Translations under genes and position numbers: made by a program
NCBI GenBank assembly: GCA_000716465.1
Contig: JNWL01000033.1
Span: 9,875-73,874, forward strand
Direction of reading: 5' to 3'
DNA length: 64,000 bases
Source: Streptomyces bikiniensis
GTDB lineage: Bacteria; Actinomycetota; Actinomycetes; Streptomycetales; Streptomycetaceae
The notes under the pieces: model-generated
The model's database searches: none
What the model saw: the letters and a program-made list of their open reading frames with translations, nothing else
Told to the model about the DNA's origin: nothing
Part shown: piece after piece, positions 57,901 to 64,000 of the stretch
Position numbering within the stretch: position 1 is the first letter of the stretch
How the letters are laid out: each line of letters starts with the position of its first letter

Positions 57901-58362
57901 CGTGCCCGCGACGGGGACGCCGTGTGCCGGGGTGCCGGGGTACGGGGCGATCGGTACGCCCTGCGGCGGGGTCTGGCCCTGCGGGGCGGTCAGGGCGTCG
58001 CCGAGGGCGACGGGCCGCTCGGGGAGCGGGTCCGTGAGCGGGTCCGGCAGGGGGTCCGTCAGCGGGTCGCCCGTCGGGGCCGGGGCCTCCTGGTGCGGGG
58101 CGGCGTGCGGGACGCCCTGGTGCGGGACCGCGGGGGCCGCCGGGGGGGGCGGCACGGCGACCGGCGGCGCGGGCACGACGCCCGGCGGGTGCTCGCTCCA
58201 GGCGCCCTGGGCGCCCGGCATCAGCAGCAGGTCGTCGTCCTCGGCGGTGTGCTCGGAGGGGTCCAGGAAGGTGTACGCGTCCGGTGCGGGGATGCCCGGC
58301 TGCTCGACCATGCCTGCGTTCTCCGGCAGTCCCTCGCCCGGGACCTGGCCGGTGTCCGTCAT
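54982..58362 (-). CDS. cobT: Disordered arm-BluB-CobT fusion: 5,6-dimethylbenzimidazole synthase / nicotinate-nucleotide DMB phosphoribosyltransferase
   Basis: An 1126-residue protein in three parts. Residues 1-555 are Pro/Ala/Glu/Thr-rich and disordered, with tandem elements (APAQE, DPLTDPLP, GTPAHGVP and TATED types). Residues about 556-768 form a nitroreductase-fold BluB domain (RRDIRNGFRSDPIPHEVLLRVLEAA, HTAPSVGHSQPWDFVVI, YSSALAVENLWLAARAEGLGVGW), which cuts FMN to 5,6-dimethylbenzimidazole. Residues about 769-1126 are CobT (MTKPAGALGMLE, FAGDHGVHAQGVTPWP, GEMGIANTTAS, GGLEHAALVG, HRSAEPGH), which activates that base for the B12 lower loop. The first 60 residues (AEDDDLLLMPGAQGAW) look conserved. 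ATG 58362 has GAGGGG five bases upstream and overlaps a six-codon leader ORF. Confidence 0.92.
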   Translation of the reverse strand: MTDTGQVPGEGLPENAGMVEQPGIPAPDAYTFLDPSEHTAEDDDLLLMPGAQGAWSEHPPGVVPAPPVAVPPPPAAPAVPHQGVPHAAPHQEAPAPTGDPLTDPLPDPLTDPLPERPVALGDALTAPQGQTPPQGVPIAPYPGTPAHGVPVAGTPAHGVPAAPHEPVVTDHGYEPGILDTGAHEPAGHDSGSVDLGGAPVPPPAVAQTPPPARRPLHMGPPVPEGTGGVVRSLADRGPATAPAPAPQPAPEPLVATGPAPVPVRTPGPPTTGPEYFDIAQEQQLAPQGAEPWTAQEPVAQPPAETVVPQPDHSGRFVQVEGAVPTAPHLAPTPTGEQPPAPEPVPAPEERPEAPAAAAEPAPEAAPEIWEEPTGPEAIVVPAPREPEPVAPEAAEPEPAPVAAAPDGPEQAQEPTAEPEAPAEQPPAEPTAETAPGQPQEQETPEPTATPEPPQGEAPAPAQEAPAPAQEAPAPVQEVPEVPEPAQEAPEVPEAPPATPQAAPEALEPAPETIPTPEPAPAPETVTATEDTTATEDTTAPEDVTAPENVTAPAPGYDDAEREAVLRVMRERRDIRNGFRSDPIPHEVLLRVLEAAHTAPSVGHSQPWDFVVIRSAETRQTMHELAQRQREAYAKSLPKARAKQFKELKIEAILDTPVNIVVTADPTRGGRHTLGRYTQPQMAPYSSALAVENLWLAARAEGLGVGWVSFFDEREMVRALGLPEHLEVVAYLCVGYVDEFPEEPELMQAGWSKRRPLAWVVHEETYGRRALPGEEPHDLLQETVANIRPLDAKALGEAWERQKRMTKPAGALGMLEIISAQLAGLSRMCPPPIPEPAAVAVFAGDHGVHAQGVTPWPQEVTGQMVANFLGGGAVCNAFANQVGAEVCVVDVGVAADLPATPGLLPRKVRPGTADFTTGPAMTREEVLAAIEVGVETARDLVAAGNKALLTGEMGIANTTASAALISVFTDVDPAEVTGRGTGINDETHARKVDVVRRALALHTPDPEDPIGALAAVGGLEHAALVGLILGAASLRTPVILDGVSTGAAALVARAIAPESLAACIAGHRSAEPGHVAALNKLGLRPLVDLDLRLGEGTGALLALPLVQSAARAMHEVATFDSAGVTEK

Positions 58363-58379
58363 GCGTACCCCTCGCCCAT
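58359..58379 (-). CDS. Six-codon leader ORF coupled to cobT
   Basis: AAGGAG (58388-58393), 8 bases, then ATG and MGEGYA stop; the TGA overlaps the cobT ATG (ATGA). The ribosome site is better than cobT's own, so ribosomes may reach cobT by re-initiation. The rest of 58380-58665 holds no gene or recognised riboswitch. Confidence 0.45.
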   Translation of the reverse strand: MGEGYA

Positions 58380-58665
58380 CGCTTGTGCTCCTTCAGACCT
58401 GTGCCCGTCGACAAGAACGAGCGTGCGCGCCGCGCGGCACGAAGGACGCGGGCACCTGCACATTGTCCCGGCCCTCGGCCTCCGTGGCAGGAAGATTCGC
58501 CACGGTGCGCTGTGGACTGCGCCACGTCGCGCGGTCCCCCCTTGTCGCGTACCACACGGGTGACTCCGAAGGGCCACCATTTCCGGACATCGACACACGA
58601 AGTGACGAACGTCCGGACGCGGTACAACAATCGGCCAGCCTACCTCGCCCGGTGGGGCGGGCGGA

Positions 58666-59910
58666 TCACGGGGCGCGTTCGATCCTGCGTCCGGAGAGCA
58701 GGAAGACCGCCGAACGATCGCGTTCCGACCAGGTGTCCGGGTCGAGTCCGACGGTCTGGAGGAGGAGGATTTCGACGGCGTAGCCCCCGGCGGCGGTGAG
58801 GGCGGCCCCGATCGCCTCGGCCTCGTCGCGGGTGGAGGCGTGGGCGACGATGCGTTCCGGGCGCCGGTCGGCGCAGGCGGTGACGACGGGGACGCCGCCG
58901 GTCGCGATCCGTACGACGTCGGGTTCGGGAAGGCTCTCCAGGACGTGCGGGGCGCGGCCCCGGACGGCCTGGAGGAGGACGCCGTGGCGGCGGGCGGCGG
59001 CCTCGGTACGGGCGCAGGCGGCCGGGTCGAGGTCGACGGCGATGACGGCGGCGCCGAAGCGGGCGGCCTCGACGGAGAAGGCGCCGCCCGCGCAGCCGAT
59101 GTCCCAGACGAGGTCGCCGGTGCGGGGCCCGAGACGGGCGAGCTGGGCGGCGCGGAGGGCGGGGTCCTCACCCGCTTTCGGACGGACCTGATCGGTTCCG
59201 GTGGCGTGCCCCTCGGAGTCGTACTCCTGCGTGGGGAGGCCCCAGCCGCGGACCGGGCGGACGGAGGGGTCCTGGCCCGCCAGCCAGGGGACGGCCGGGG
59301 TGCCGCCGCCCCCGCCGATGACGAGGACGACGTTCGGGTCGCGCCAGGTGTGGTCGGCGGCCTTGTCGGAGGTGAGGACGGAGACCCGTTCGCGGTCGGT
59401 GCCCAGTTCCTCGCAGACGACGAAGGTGCGGTGGACCCCGTCGAGGAGCAGGGCGAGTTCGGCGGGGCCCGCGCCCGGCGAGGTGAGGACGGCGACCTTG
59501 GGGTGGGCGCGGCAGACGTTGACGGCGCGGCGCAGGGTGCGCTGGTGGGCGACGACGGTCCGGGCGTCCTCCCAGGGCATGCCGGCGCGGGCGAAGGCGG
59601 CGGCGACGGAGGAGACGGCGGGGACGACCTCGACCTCCAGGCCGTGCTCGGGGGCGCGCAGGGTGCGGACGACGCCGAAGAAGCCGGGGTCGCCGTCGGC
59701 GAGGACGACGGCGGTGCCGCGGTGGCCGGCGATGCGGCGGGCGGCGAGGTCGACGCTGCCGAGGCGGATGCGTTCGGCGGCGGGCGGCACCTCGGGCCGG
59801 GTCAGGTGGTGGCCGGCTCCGGCCACCAGGGTGGCGGCGGAGAGCGCGGACAGGGCCGCCGGGGAAAGGGGCGAGCCGTCCCAGCCGATCACCGTGACGC
59901 GGTCGGCCAT
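58666..59910 (-). CDS. cobL: Precorrin-6Y C5,15-methyltransferase (decarboxylating), CbiE-CbiT fusion
   Basis: A 414-residue two-domain B12 enzyme. Residues about 1-205 form the tetrapyrrole methylase CbiE domain (VTVIGWDGSPLS, VVLADGDPGFFGV, VVPAVSSVAAAFARAGMPWEDA); residues about 235-405 form the CbiT Rossmann methyltransferase domain ([38 protein letters not shown]). The SAM loop DIGCAGGA differs from the common DIGAGSGS form. It lies 303 bp ahead of cobT on the same strand. ATG 59910. Confidence 0.93.
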   Translation of the reverse strand: MADRVTVIGWDGSPLSPAALSALSAATLVAGAGHHLTRPEVPPAAERIRLGSVDLAARRIAGHRGTAVVLADGDPGFFGVVRTLRAPEHGLEVEVVPAVSSVAAAFARAGMPWEDARTVVAHQRTLRRAVNVCRAHPKVAVLTSPGAGPAELALLLDGVHRTFVVCEELGTDRERVSVLTSDKAADHTWRDPNVVLVIGGGGGTPAVPWLAGQDPSVRPVRGWGLPTQEYDSEGHATGTDQVRPKAGEDPALRAAQLARLGPRTGDLVWDIGCAGGAFSVEAARFGAAVIAVDLDPAACARTEAAARRHGVLLQAVRGRAPHVLESLPEPDVVRIATGGVPVVTACADRRPERIVAHASTRDEAEAIGAALTAAGGYAVEILLLQTVGLDPDTWSERDRSAVFLLSGRRIERAP

Positions 59911-59970
59911 CGTCGTCTGTCTCCCTGTGGTGTTGTCGCAGGTCGGGGGCGTGCCGAGCGTACCCGGTCC

Positions 59971-60606
59971 TCAGCTCCAGTCGGTGTACGAGGAGTATCC
60001 GGCGTCGGCCATCTGGTCGGCGGCGTCGTCCAGGTCCTCGGGGAGGAGGCCCCAGAGGATGAAGTCGGTGCGCAGCTCGGTCCAGCCGCCGTCCTCGGTC
60101 CGGGTGCGGGCTATGCAGGCGTTGCGCAGGACGCCCTCGCTGATGCAGCCGATCTTCTGGGCGACCTGCTGGGAGGCGGTGTTGTCGGCGGCGGTGCGCA
60201 GTTCCAGGCGTTCGAACTTCTGGTCGTTGAAGAGCCAGCGGGCGGTGGCGAGGGCGGCTTCGGAGGCGTAGCCCTCGCCGCGGGCCCAGGGGGCGACGAT
60301 GTAGGAGAGTTCGGTGGAGCGGACGCGCCAGTCGGTGTGGGCCAGTTGGACGATGCCGACGAGGCGCTGGGTGAGGAACTCGGTGACGGCGAGGTCGAGT
60401 CCGCGGCCCGCGGCGCGCTCGGCGGGCGCGTAGTGGGTGATCCAGTGGTGGGCGGCGGCCTCGGTGAAGGGCTGGGGCACGGCGGTCCAGGCGCCGACGA
60501 GTTCGTCGTTCATCATCTCGGCGAGCGCGGGGGCGTCCGCCTCCTCCAGCGCGCGCAGCACCAACCGGTCCGTGTTGATGGAGATGTCCGGAAAGGTGGT
60601 AGTCAT
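59971..60606 (-). CDS. RimJ/RimL-type GNAT acetyltransferase
   Basis: A 211-residue GNAT protein of the ribosomal-protein alanine acetyltransferase group: TDRLVLRALEEADAPALAEMM opening, Q/RxxGxG/A-like loop YIVAPWARGEGYASEAALATA and RTAADNTASQQVAQKIGCISEG near the end. The substrate is not known. ATG 60606 has GGAG six bases upstream, so it is preferred to ATG 60618. Confidence 0.9.
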   Translation of the reverse strand: MTTTFPDISINTDRLVLRALEEADAPALAEMMNDELVGAWTAVPQPFTEAAAHHWITHYAPAERAAGRGLDLAVTEFLTQRLVGIVQLAHTDWRVRSTELSYIVAPWARGEGYASEAALATARWLFNDQKFERLELRTAADNTASQQVAQKIGCISEGVLRNACIARTRTEDGGWTELRTDFILWGLLPEDLDDAADQMADAGYSSYTDWS

Positions 60607-60698
60607 GCGCAGCTCCATGCCGTGGACCGTCCGAATCGACCGTGAACGCACAGCATGCAGCATGCCACCGCCGGTGCGCATGGCCGGGTCGGGTACGG

Positions 60699-60740
60699 CG
60701 GAAGGCCCCGCGCACCGGACGGGGTGCGGGGGGCCTTCCG
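60699..60740 (-). terminator. Terminator of metN-metI-metQ
   Basis: CGGAAGGCCCC (60699-60709) pairs with 60730-60740, and an inner CGCACC/GGTGCG stem extends it; 49 bases past the metQ stop. Confidence 0.88.
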
Positions 60741-60788
60741 TTCAAGGAACGTACGGGGGAACCGTTCTGACGGCTCCTCGGGCGGCGC

Positions 60789-61646
60789 CTACTTCTGGGG
60801 GGCGCCGAAGGCCGGGACGACCGAGCCCTTGTAGGTGTCCTCGATGTACTTCTTCACCTCGGGCGAGTTGAGGAGCCGGGCGAGCTTCTGCACGCGGGCG
60901 TCCTTCTCGTTGCCCGCCTTGACGGCGAGGAAGTTGGCGTACGGGTTGCCCTCGGCCTTCTCCAGAGCGAGGGCGTCCTTCGCCGGCTCCAGCTTCGCCT
61001 CCAGGGCGTAGTTGCCGTTGATGACGGCGGCGTCGACGTCGTTCAGGGCGCGGGGCACGGTGGCGGCCTCCAGCTCCTTGAACTCCAGGCCCTTCTTGTC
61101 GGTGATGTCGGAGAGCTTGGCGTTGGTGCCGACGCCGTCCTTGATCGCGATCAGGCCGTTCTCGGCGAGGAGCTGGAGCGCGCGGCCGCCGTTGGTGGTG
61201 TCGTTGGGGACGGCTATGGTCTGGCCGGGCTTGATGTCCTTCAGCGACTTGAGCTTCTTGGAGTAGAGGCCCAGGGGCTCCAGGTGGACGTTGACCACGG
61301 GGACGACGGTGGTCTTGTTCTTCTGGTTGAAGTCGTCCAGGTACGGCTTGTGCTGGAAGAAGTTGGCGTCGACCTGGCCGGACTGGGTGGCGGTGTTCGG
61401 CAGGACGTAGTCCGTGAACTCCTTCACCTCCAGCTTCAGGCCGGCCTTCTCGGCCAGGTTGTCCTTGACGTAGTCGAGGATGTCGGCGTGCGGCGTCGGG
61501 GACGCGGCGACGACGAGGGGCTTGTCGGCGGCGCCGGCCGGGTCCTTGGAGGAGGACGGGTCGGAGGAGGTGCCGCAGGCGCTCAGGCCGAGGGCGAGGG
61601 CTGCGGTGGCGGCGACGCCGGCGGTGAGCTTGATGTTCTTGCGCAC
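60789..61646 (-). CDS. metQ: Methionine ABC transporter substrate-binding lipoprotein
   Basis: A 285-residue NlpA/MetQ lipoprotein. Signal peptide 1-23 with lipobox LSAC and lipidated Cys24. Mature part: VVAASPTPHADILDYV, FTDYVLPNTATQSGQVDANFFQHKPYL and AVINGNYA are typical ligand-site segments for D/L-methionine. GTG 61646 with AGAGG eight bases upstream. Last gene of the metN-metI-metQ operon, 94 bp after metI. Confidence 0.95.
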   Translation of the reverse strand: MRKNIKLTAGVAATAALALGLSACGTSSDPSSSKDPAGAADKPLVVAASPTPHADILDYVKDNLAEKAGLKLEVKEFTDYVLPNTATQSGQVDANFFQHKPYLDDFNQKNKTTVVPVVNVHLEPLGLYSKKLKSLKDIKPGQTIAVPNDTTNGGRALQLLAENGLIAIKDGVGTNAKLSDITDKKGLEFKELEAATVPRALNDVDAAVINGNYALEAKLEPAKDALALEKAEGNPYANFLAVKAGNEKDARVQKLARLLNSPEVKKYIEDTYKGSVVPAFGAPQK

Positions 61647-61740
61647 GAAGAGTGCCTCTTTCAGGTGGAGTGGTAGTCGTCTGGACAACAAGTCCGGACT
61701 GTTCTTCGAAGGACGAAGCCGGGGGGCGGGGCGGGACGGC

Positions 61741-62409
61741 TCAGGCCGTGCGGCCCCGGCGGGCGAGGAGCCGGACGACTCCGTCGCCGATGAGCTGGAC
61801 CACGGTCACGATCACGACGAGGACGACCACCGTGACGAGCATGAAGGTGGTGTCGAAGCGCTGGTAGCCGTAGGTGACGGCCTTGGAGCCGAGTCCCTCG
61901 CCGCCGACCGCGCCGGCCATCGCGGAGTAGCCGATGAGCACGATCACGGTGGTGGTGACGGCCGAGACCAGGGAGGGCAGGGCCTGCGGGAGCAGGACCT
62001 TGCGGACGATGGTGGGGATGCCGCCGCCCATGGCCTGGATGGCTTCGACCAGTCCGTGGTCGACCTCGCGGATCGCGGTCTCGACGAGGCGCGCGAAGAA
62101 GGGGATGGCGCCGATGGCGAGTGGCACGATCATCGCGGTCGGGCCGATGAAGGTGCCGACGACGAAGGTGGTGAAGGGGATCAGGGCGATCAGCAGGATG
62201 ATGAAGGGCAGCGAGCGCCCGACGTTCACGATCGCGCCGACGACCTTGTTCACCGGCCGGTTCTGCAGCAGTCCGCCCTTGTCCGTGAGGACGAGGAGGA
62301 TGCCGAGCGGCAGGCCGCCGAGGACGGTGACGAACGTGGCCCACAGGACCATGTAGAGGGTGTCGACGGTGCCCTGCTCCAGCAGGGGCTGCATCTCGGA
62401 CCAGGTCAC
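61741..62409 (-). CDS. metI: Methionine ABC transporter permease
   Basis: A 222-residue MetI permease with five membrane helices and the EAA loop (ETAIREVDHGLVEAIQAMGGGIPTIVRKVLLPQALPSLV) that contacts MetN. GTG 62409 overlaps the metN stop by four bases (GTGA). Confidence 0.95.
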   Translation of the reverse strand: MTWSEMQPLLEQGTVDTLYMVLWATFVTVLGGLPLGILLVLTDKGGLLQNRPVNKVVGAIVNVGRSLPFIILLIALIPFTTFVVGTFIGPTAMIVPLAIGAIPFFARLVETAIREVDHGLVEAIQAMGGGIPTIVRKVLLPQALPSLVSAVTTTVIVLIGYSAMAGAVGGEGLGSKAVTYGYQRFDTTFMLVTVVVLVVIVTVVQLIGDGVVRLLARRGRTA

Positions 62410-63500
62410 TTCGCACCTTCCTTCACCAGTGCGGACGCGTCGGCGGACTGCGGCGCGGCCTCGGCGTTCTCGGGGTTCTCGGGGTCTTCCACGAGTTCGA
62501 CCTGGAGGCCCTGCTCGCGCAGGAAGCCGACCGGGACGACGTTCTCCTCGTACCGTCCGGGCAGTTCGATCCGCATCCGGCCGATCTGCCTGCCGCCGAC
62601 GGTGTCCATCGCCGCCCCGAGGATCGAGATGTCGATGTTGTACGTGCGGGAGAGCTGGGAGATGACCGGCCGGGTCGCGGCCTCGCCGTGGAAGGTGACG
62701 TCGACGACCGTGCGGTCGGGGCCGGTGGGGGCGCCTCCGACGGGGAAGAGCTCGGCGGCCAGCTGGGAGCCGGGGGTGGCGAGCAGTTCGCCGACGGTGC
62801 CGGACTCGACGACGCGCCCGTGCTGCATGAGGGCGGCGGAGTCGCAGATGGTCTTGACGACGTCCATCTCGTGCGTGATGAGCAGGACGGTGAGGCCGAG
62901 CTGCTGGTTGAGGTCGCGCAGGAGCTGGAGGATGGAGCGGGTGGTCTCCGGGTCGAGGGCGCTGGTGGCCTCGTCGGAGAGGAGGACCTTGGGCTTGCCG
63001 GCGAGGGCGCGGGCGATGCCGACGCGCTGCTTCTGGCCGCCGGAGAGCTGGGCGGGGTAGGCCTTGGCCTTGTCGGCGAGGCCGACGAGGTCGAGGAGTT
63101 CCAGGGCGCGGCGGGAGCGCTCGGCGCCGGATATGCCGAGGATCTCCAGGGGGAGCTCGATGTTGTCCTTGACCGTGCGGGAGGACAGCAGGTTGAAGTG
63201 CTGGAAGACCATGCCGATGCTGCTGCGCGCCCGGCGCAGGTCCCTGCCCGCGCGGCGGCCCCTGCCGGCGAGGGCGGTGAGGTCGACGCCGTCGACGGTC
63301 ACCGTGCCGGAGGTGGGGCGCTCCAGGAGGTTGACGCAGCGGATGAGGGAGGACTTGCCGGCGCCGCTCTGGCCGATCACGCCGAACACCTCGCCCTCGC
63401 GGACGTGGAGGTCGACGCCGTCCAGAGCGGTGACCCGCCGGCCGCGCGACTCGTAGACCTTGGTCAGGCCCGAAGTGGTGATCACAGGGGTTTCCGTCAC
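62406..63500 (-). CDS. metN: Methionine ABC transporter ATP-binding protein
   Basis: A 364-residue ABC ATPase: Walker A GQSGAGKSSLIR, signature LSGGQKQRVGIARAL, Walker B VLLSDEATSALD, H-loop ITHEMD, then a C-terminal NIL domain (about 265-345, VVDVTFHGEAATRPVISQL ... MRIELPG) that binds methionine and gives trans-inhibition. GTG 63500 is chosen; GTG 63485 (ITTSGLTKVYE) is an alternative and neither has a strong Shine-Dalgarno. First gene of the operon. Confidence 0.94.
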   Translation of the reverse strand: MTETPVITTSGLTKVYESRGRRVTALDGVDLHVREGEVFGVIGQSGAGKSSLIRCVNLLERPTSGTVTVDGVDLTALAGRGRRAGRDLRRARSSIGMVFQHFNLLSSRTVKDNIELPLEILGISGAERSRRALELLDLVGLADKAKAYPAQLSGGQKQRVGIARALAGKPKVLLSDEATSALDPETTRSILQLLRDLNQQLGLTVLLITHEMDVVKTICDSAALMQHGRVVESGTVGELLATPGSQLAAELFPVGGAPTGPDRTVVDVTFHGEAATRPVISQLSRTYNIDISILGAAMDTVGGRQIGRMRIELPGRYEENVVPVGFLREQGLQVELVEDPENPENAEAAPQSADASALVKEGAK

Positions 63501-63691
63501 TGTCGAGTGCGCGACGCGGGGTCCGTCACGCACGGGGCATTCGTCATCGGACAGTCAGGCGCACGGGGGCCGGTCCGGCGGGTGGCCGGGCGTCGGCAGG
63601 TGCGCGGGGCAGGCACGGTCCGCCGCCGTGGGCGGGTGGGACCGGTGCGGCCGTCGGTCTCGCTTCGGGGCGCGAAACGCAGCGGGGGCCC

Positions 63692-63778
63692 TCAGATGGC
63701 GCACATTCGACACGTACAACGAGCACCGGGCGTCGTGATCGCCTCGGTCGCAAGGGTGCGGCTGCTCGTCGTGGTCAT
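63692..63778 (-). CDS. Probable leaderless Cys-rich leader peptide upstream of metNIQ
   Basis: A 28-codon ORF starting ATG 63778 and ending RCTCRMCAI (Cys21, Cys23, Cys26, Met25). It has no Shine-Dalgarno; a -10-like TTTACT lies seven bases before the ATG, the spacing of leaderless transcripts. About 190 bp with several possible hairpins separate it from metN. Cys-rich short ORFs act as cysteine-responsive attenuators of sulfur genes in mycobacteria, and many streptomycete leader peptides of this kind are annotated; the same job is inferred here. Confidence 0.6.
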   Translation of the reverse strand: MTTTSSRTLATEAITTPGARCTCRMCAI

Positions 63779-63785
63779 GTGTGCA

Positions 63786-63791
63786 AGTAAA
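63786..63791 (-). promoter_or_regulatory. Candidate -10 of the metNIQ leader promoter
   Basis: TTTACT on the minus strand, seven bases before the leader ATG. A GTCCG-AATAG-CGGAC dyad (63821-63835) lies just upstream of the expected -35, with another CGGACAGC half-site at 63853-63860 that mirrors GCTGTCCG at 63818-63825; this may be an operator. Beyond, 63861-63964 shows nothing I can name. Confidence 0.4.
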
Positions 63792-63964
63792 GCACGCACG
63801 GTCGGGGACGAAAGGGAGCTGTCCGAATAGCGGACGTCACTGAGATGCCATGCGGACAGCCTGGAAGTGCTCGTTCCGCTTCTCTCCCTTGTGCGGCCTG
63901 GAGGGACAGGGGTGAGGGGCGGGTGCGGAGGGGGTCCGGGCGGGGCGCCTTCTGTGGCCAAGGC

Positions 63965-64000
63965 CTGTCTCTTATACACATCTCCGAGCCCACGAGACTA
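63965..64000. other. Untrimmed Nextera/Tn5 sequencing adapter at the contig end
   Basis: CTGTCTCTTATACACATCT (63965-63983) is the Tn5 mosaic end, directly followed by CCGAGCCCACGAGAC, the Nextera i7-side adapter, and two more bases. This is library sequence joined to the contig edge. Open reading frames crossing it (with MYKRQ or MGSEMCIRD) are artefacts. Confidence 0.97.

Noticed and set aside
54955..58563. 1202-codon plus-strand open frame opposite cobT
   Set aside because: Antisense of the Pro/Ala/Glu repeat arm and BluB-CobT; repetitive Arg/Gly composition with no family signature.
58363..58665. Cobalamin riboswitch upstream of cobT
   Set aside because: I looked for the B12-box and the conserved core segments on the minus strand and did not find them; the same holds for 54681-54981 upstream of cobA.
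63501..63964. SAM riboswitch upstream of metN
   Set aside because: None of the SAM-I/SAM-IV conserved core patterns that I know occur on the minus strand.
63692..63993. Minus-strand frames containing MYKRQ and MGSEMCIRD
   Set aside because: Their N-termini are translations of the Nextera adapter, a known database artefact.

Overview
The window is about 64 kb of a very GC-rich (roughly 70 percent or more, with G/C at most third codon positions) actinobacterial chromosome. SsgB, the mycelial-type RelA, PIM-lipid genes, many GTG/TTG starts and many ATGA/GTGA stop-start overlaps all point to Streptomyces. From memory, the gene order follows the Streptomyces coelicolor core chromosome from alaS to metNIQ (about SCO1501 to SCO1559), and the hisS-relA-apt-secDF-ruvCAB-yebC-pdxTS-pimA-pgsA-HIT-thrS part is also shared with Mycobacterium. 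I see no prophage, insertion sequence or complete defence island. The sequence is a contig end: the last 36 bases are an untrimmed Nextera (Tn5) sequencing adapter, not biology.

Layout. 1-7 kb: alaS (5' end only) with two small partner genes, a STAND/NB-ARC ATPase, rpsD, an iron-box-controlled DUF2470 gene, rarA and a VKOR-like thiol oxidoreductase. 7-24 kb, mostly minus strand: hisS, an MBL hydrolase, a membrane-anchored cyclophilin and a DUF349 protein, then relA, apt, secF, secD, yajC, ruvB, ruvA, ruvC, yebC, pdxT, pdxS, that is stringent response, purine salvage, protein export, Holliday-junction processing and PLP synthesis. 24-36 kb: a PIM/phospholipid block (pimA, patA-like, pgsA), an EF-G2-like GTPase, a large membrane protein, a HIT phosphorylase, a potassium channel, a one-spacer CRISPR remnant and thrS.

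36-51 kb: less characterised genes (low-complexity protein with a possible OB fold, DUF4365 protein, DEDDh exonuclease, SRPBCC and membrane proteins, ssgB, CGNR zinc-finger regulator, DsbA-like protein, GNAT protein), two isolated tRNA-Val(CAC) genes, pabC/pabB, and a tRNA-Gly, Cys, Val, Val, Val cluster. 51-60 kb: a membrane Ser/Thr kinase, a SpoU-type rRNA methyltransferase, and cobalamin/siroheme genes: a CysG-like cobA, a giant disordered-BluB-CobT fusion, and cobL. 60-63.5 kb: metQ, metI, metN for methionine uptake, preceded by a probable leaderless Cys-rich leader peptide.

The main points for a second look are the Cys/Met leader peptide before metNIQ, the minimal type I-E CRISPR remnant beside thrS, the iron box beside rpsD, the BluB-CobT fusion with a 555-residue disordered arm and a six-codon coupled leader ORF, the exonuclease/DUF4365/OB-like gene trio, several minisatellites, and the adapter at the contig end.
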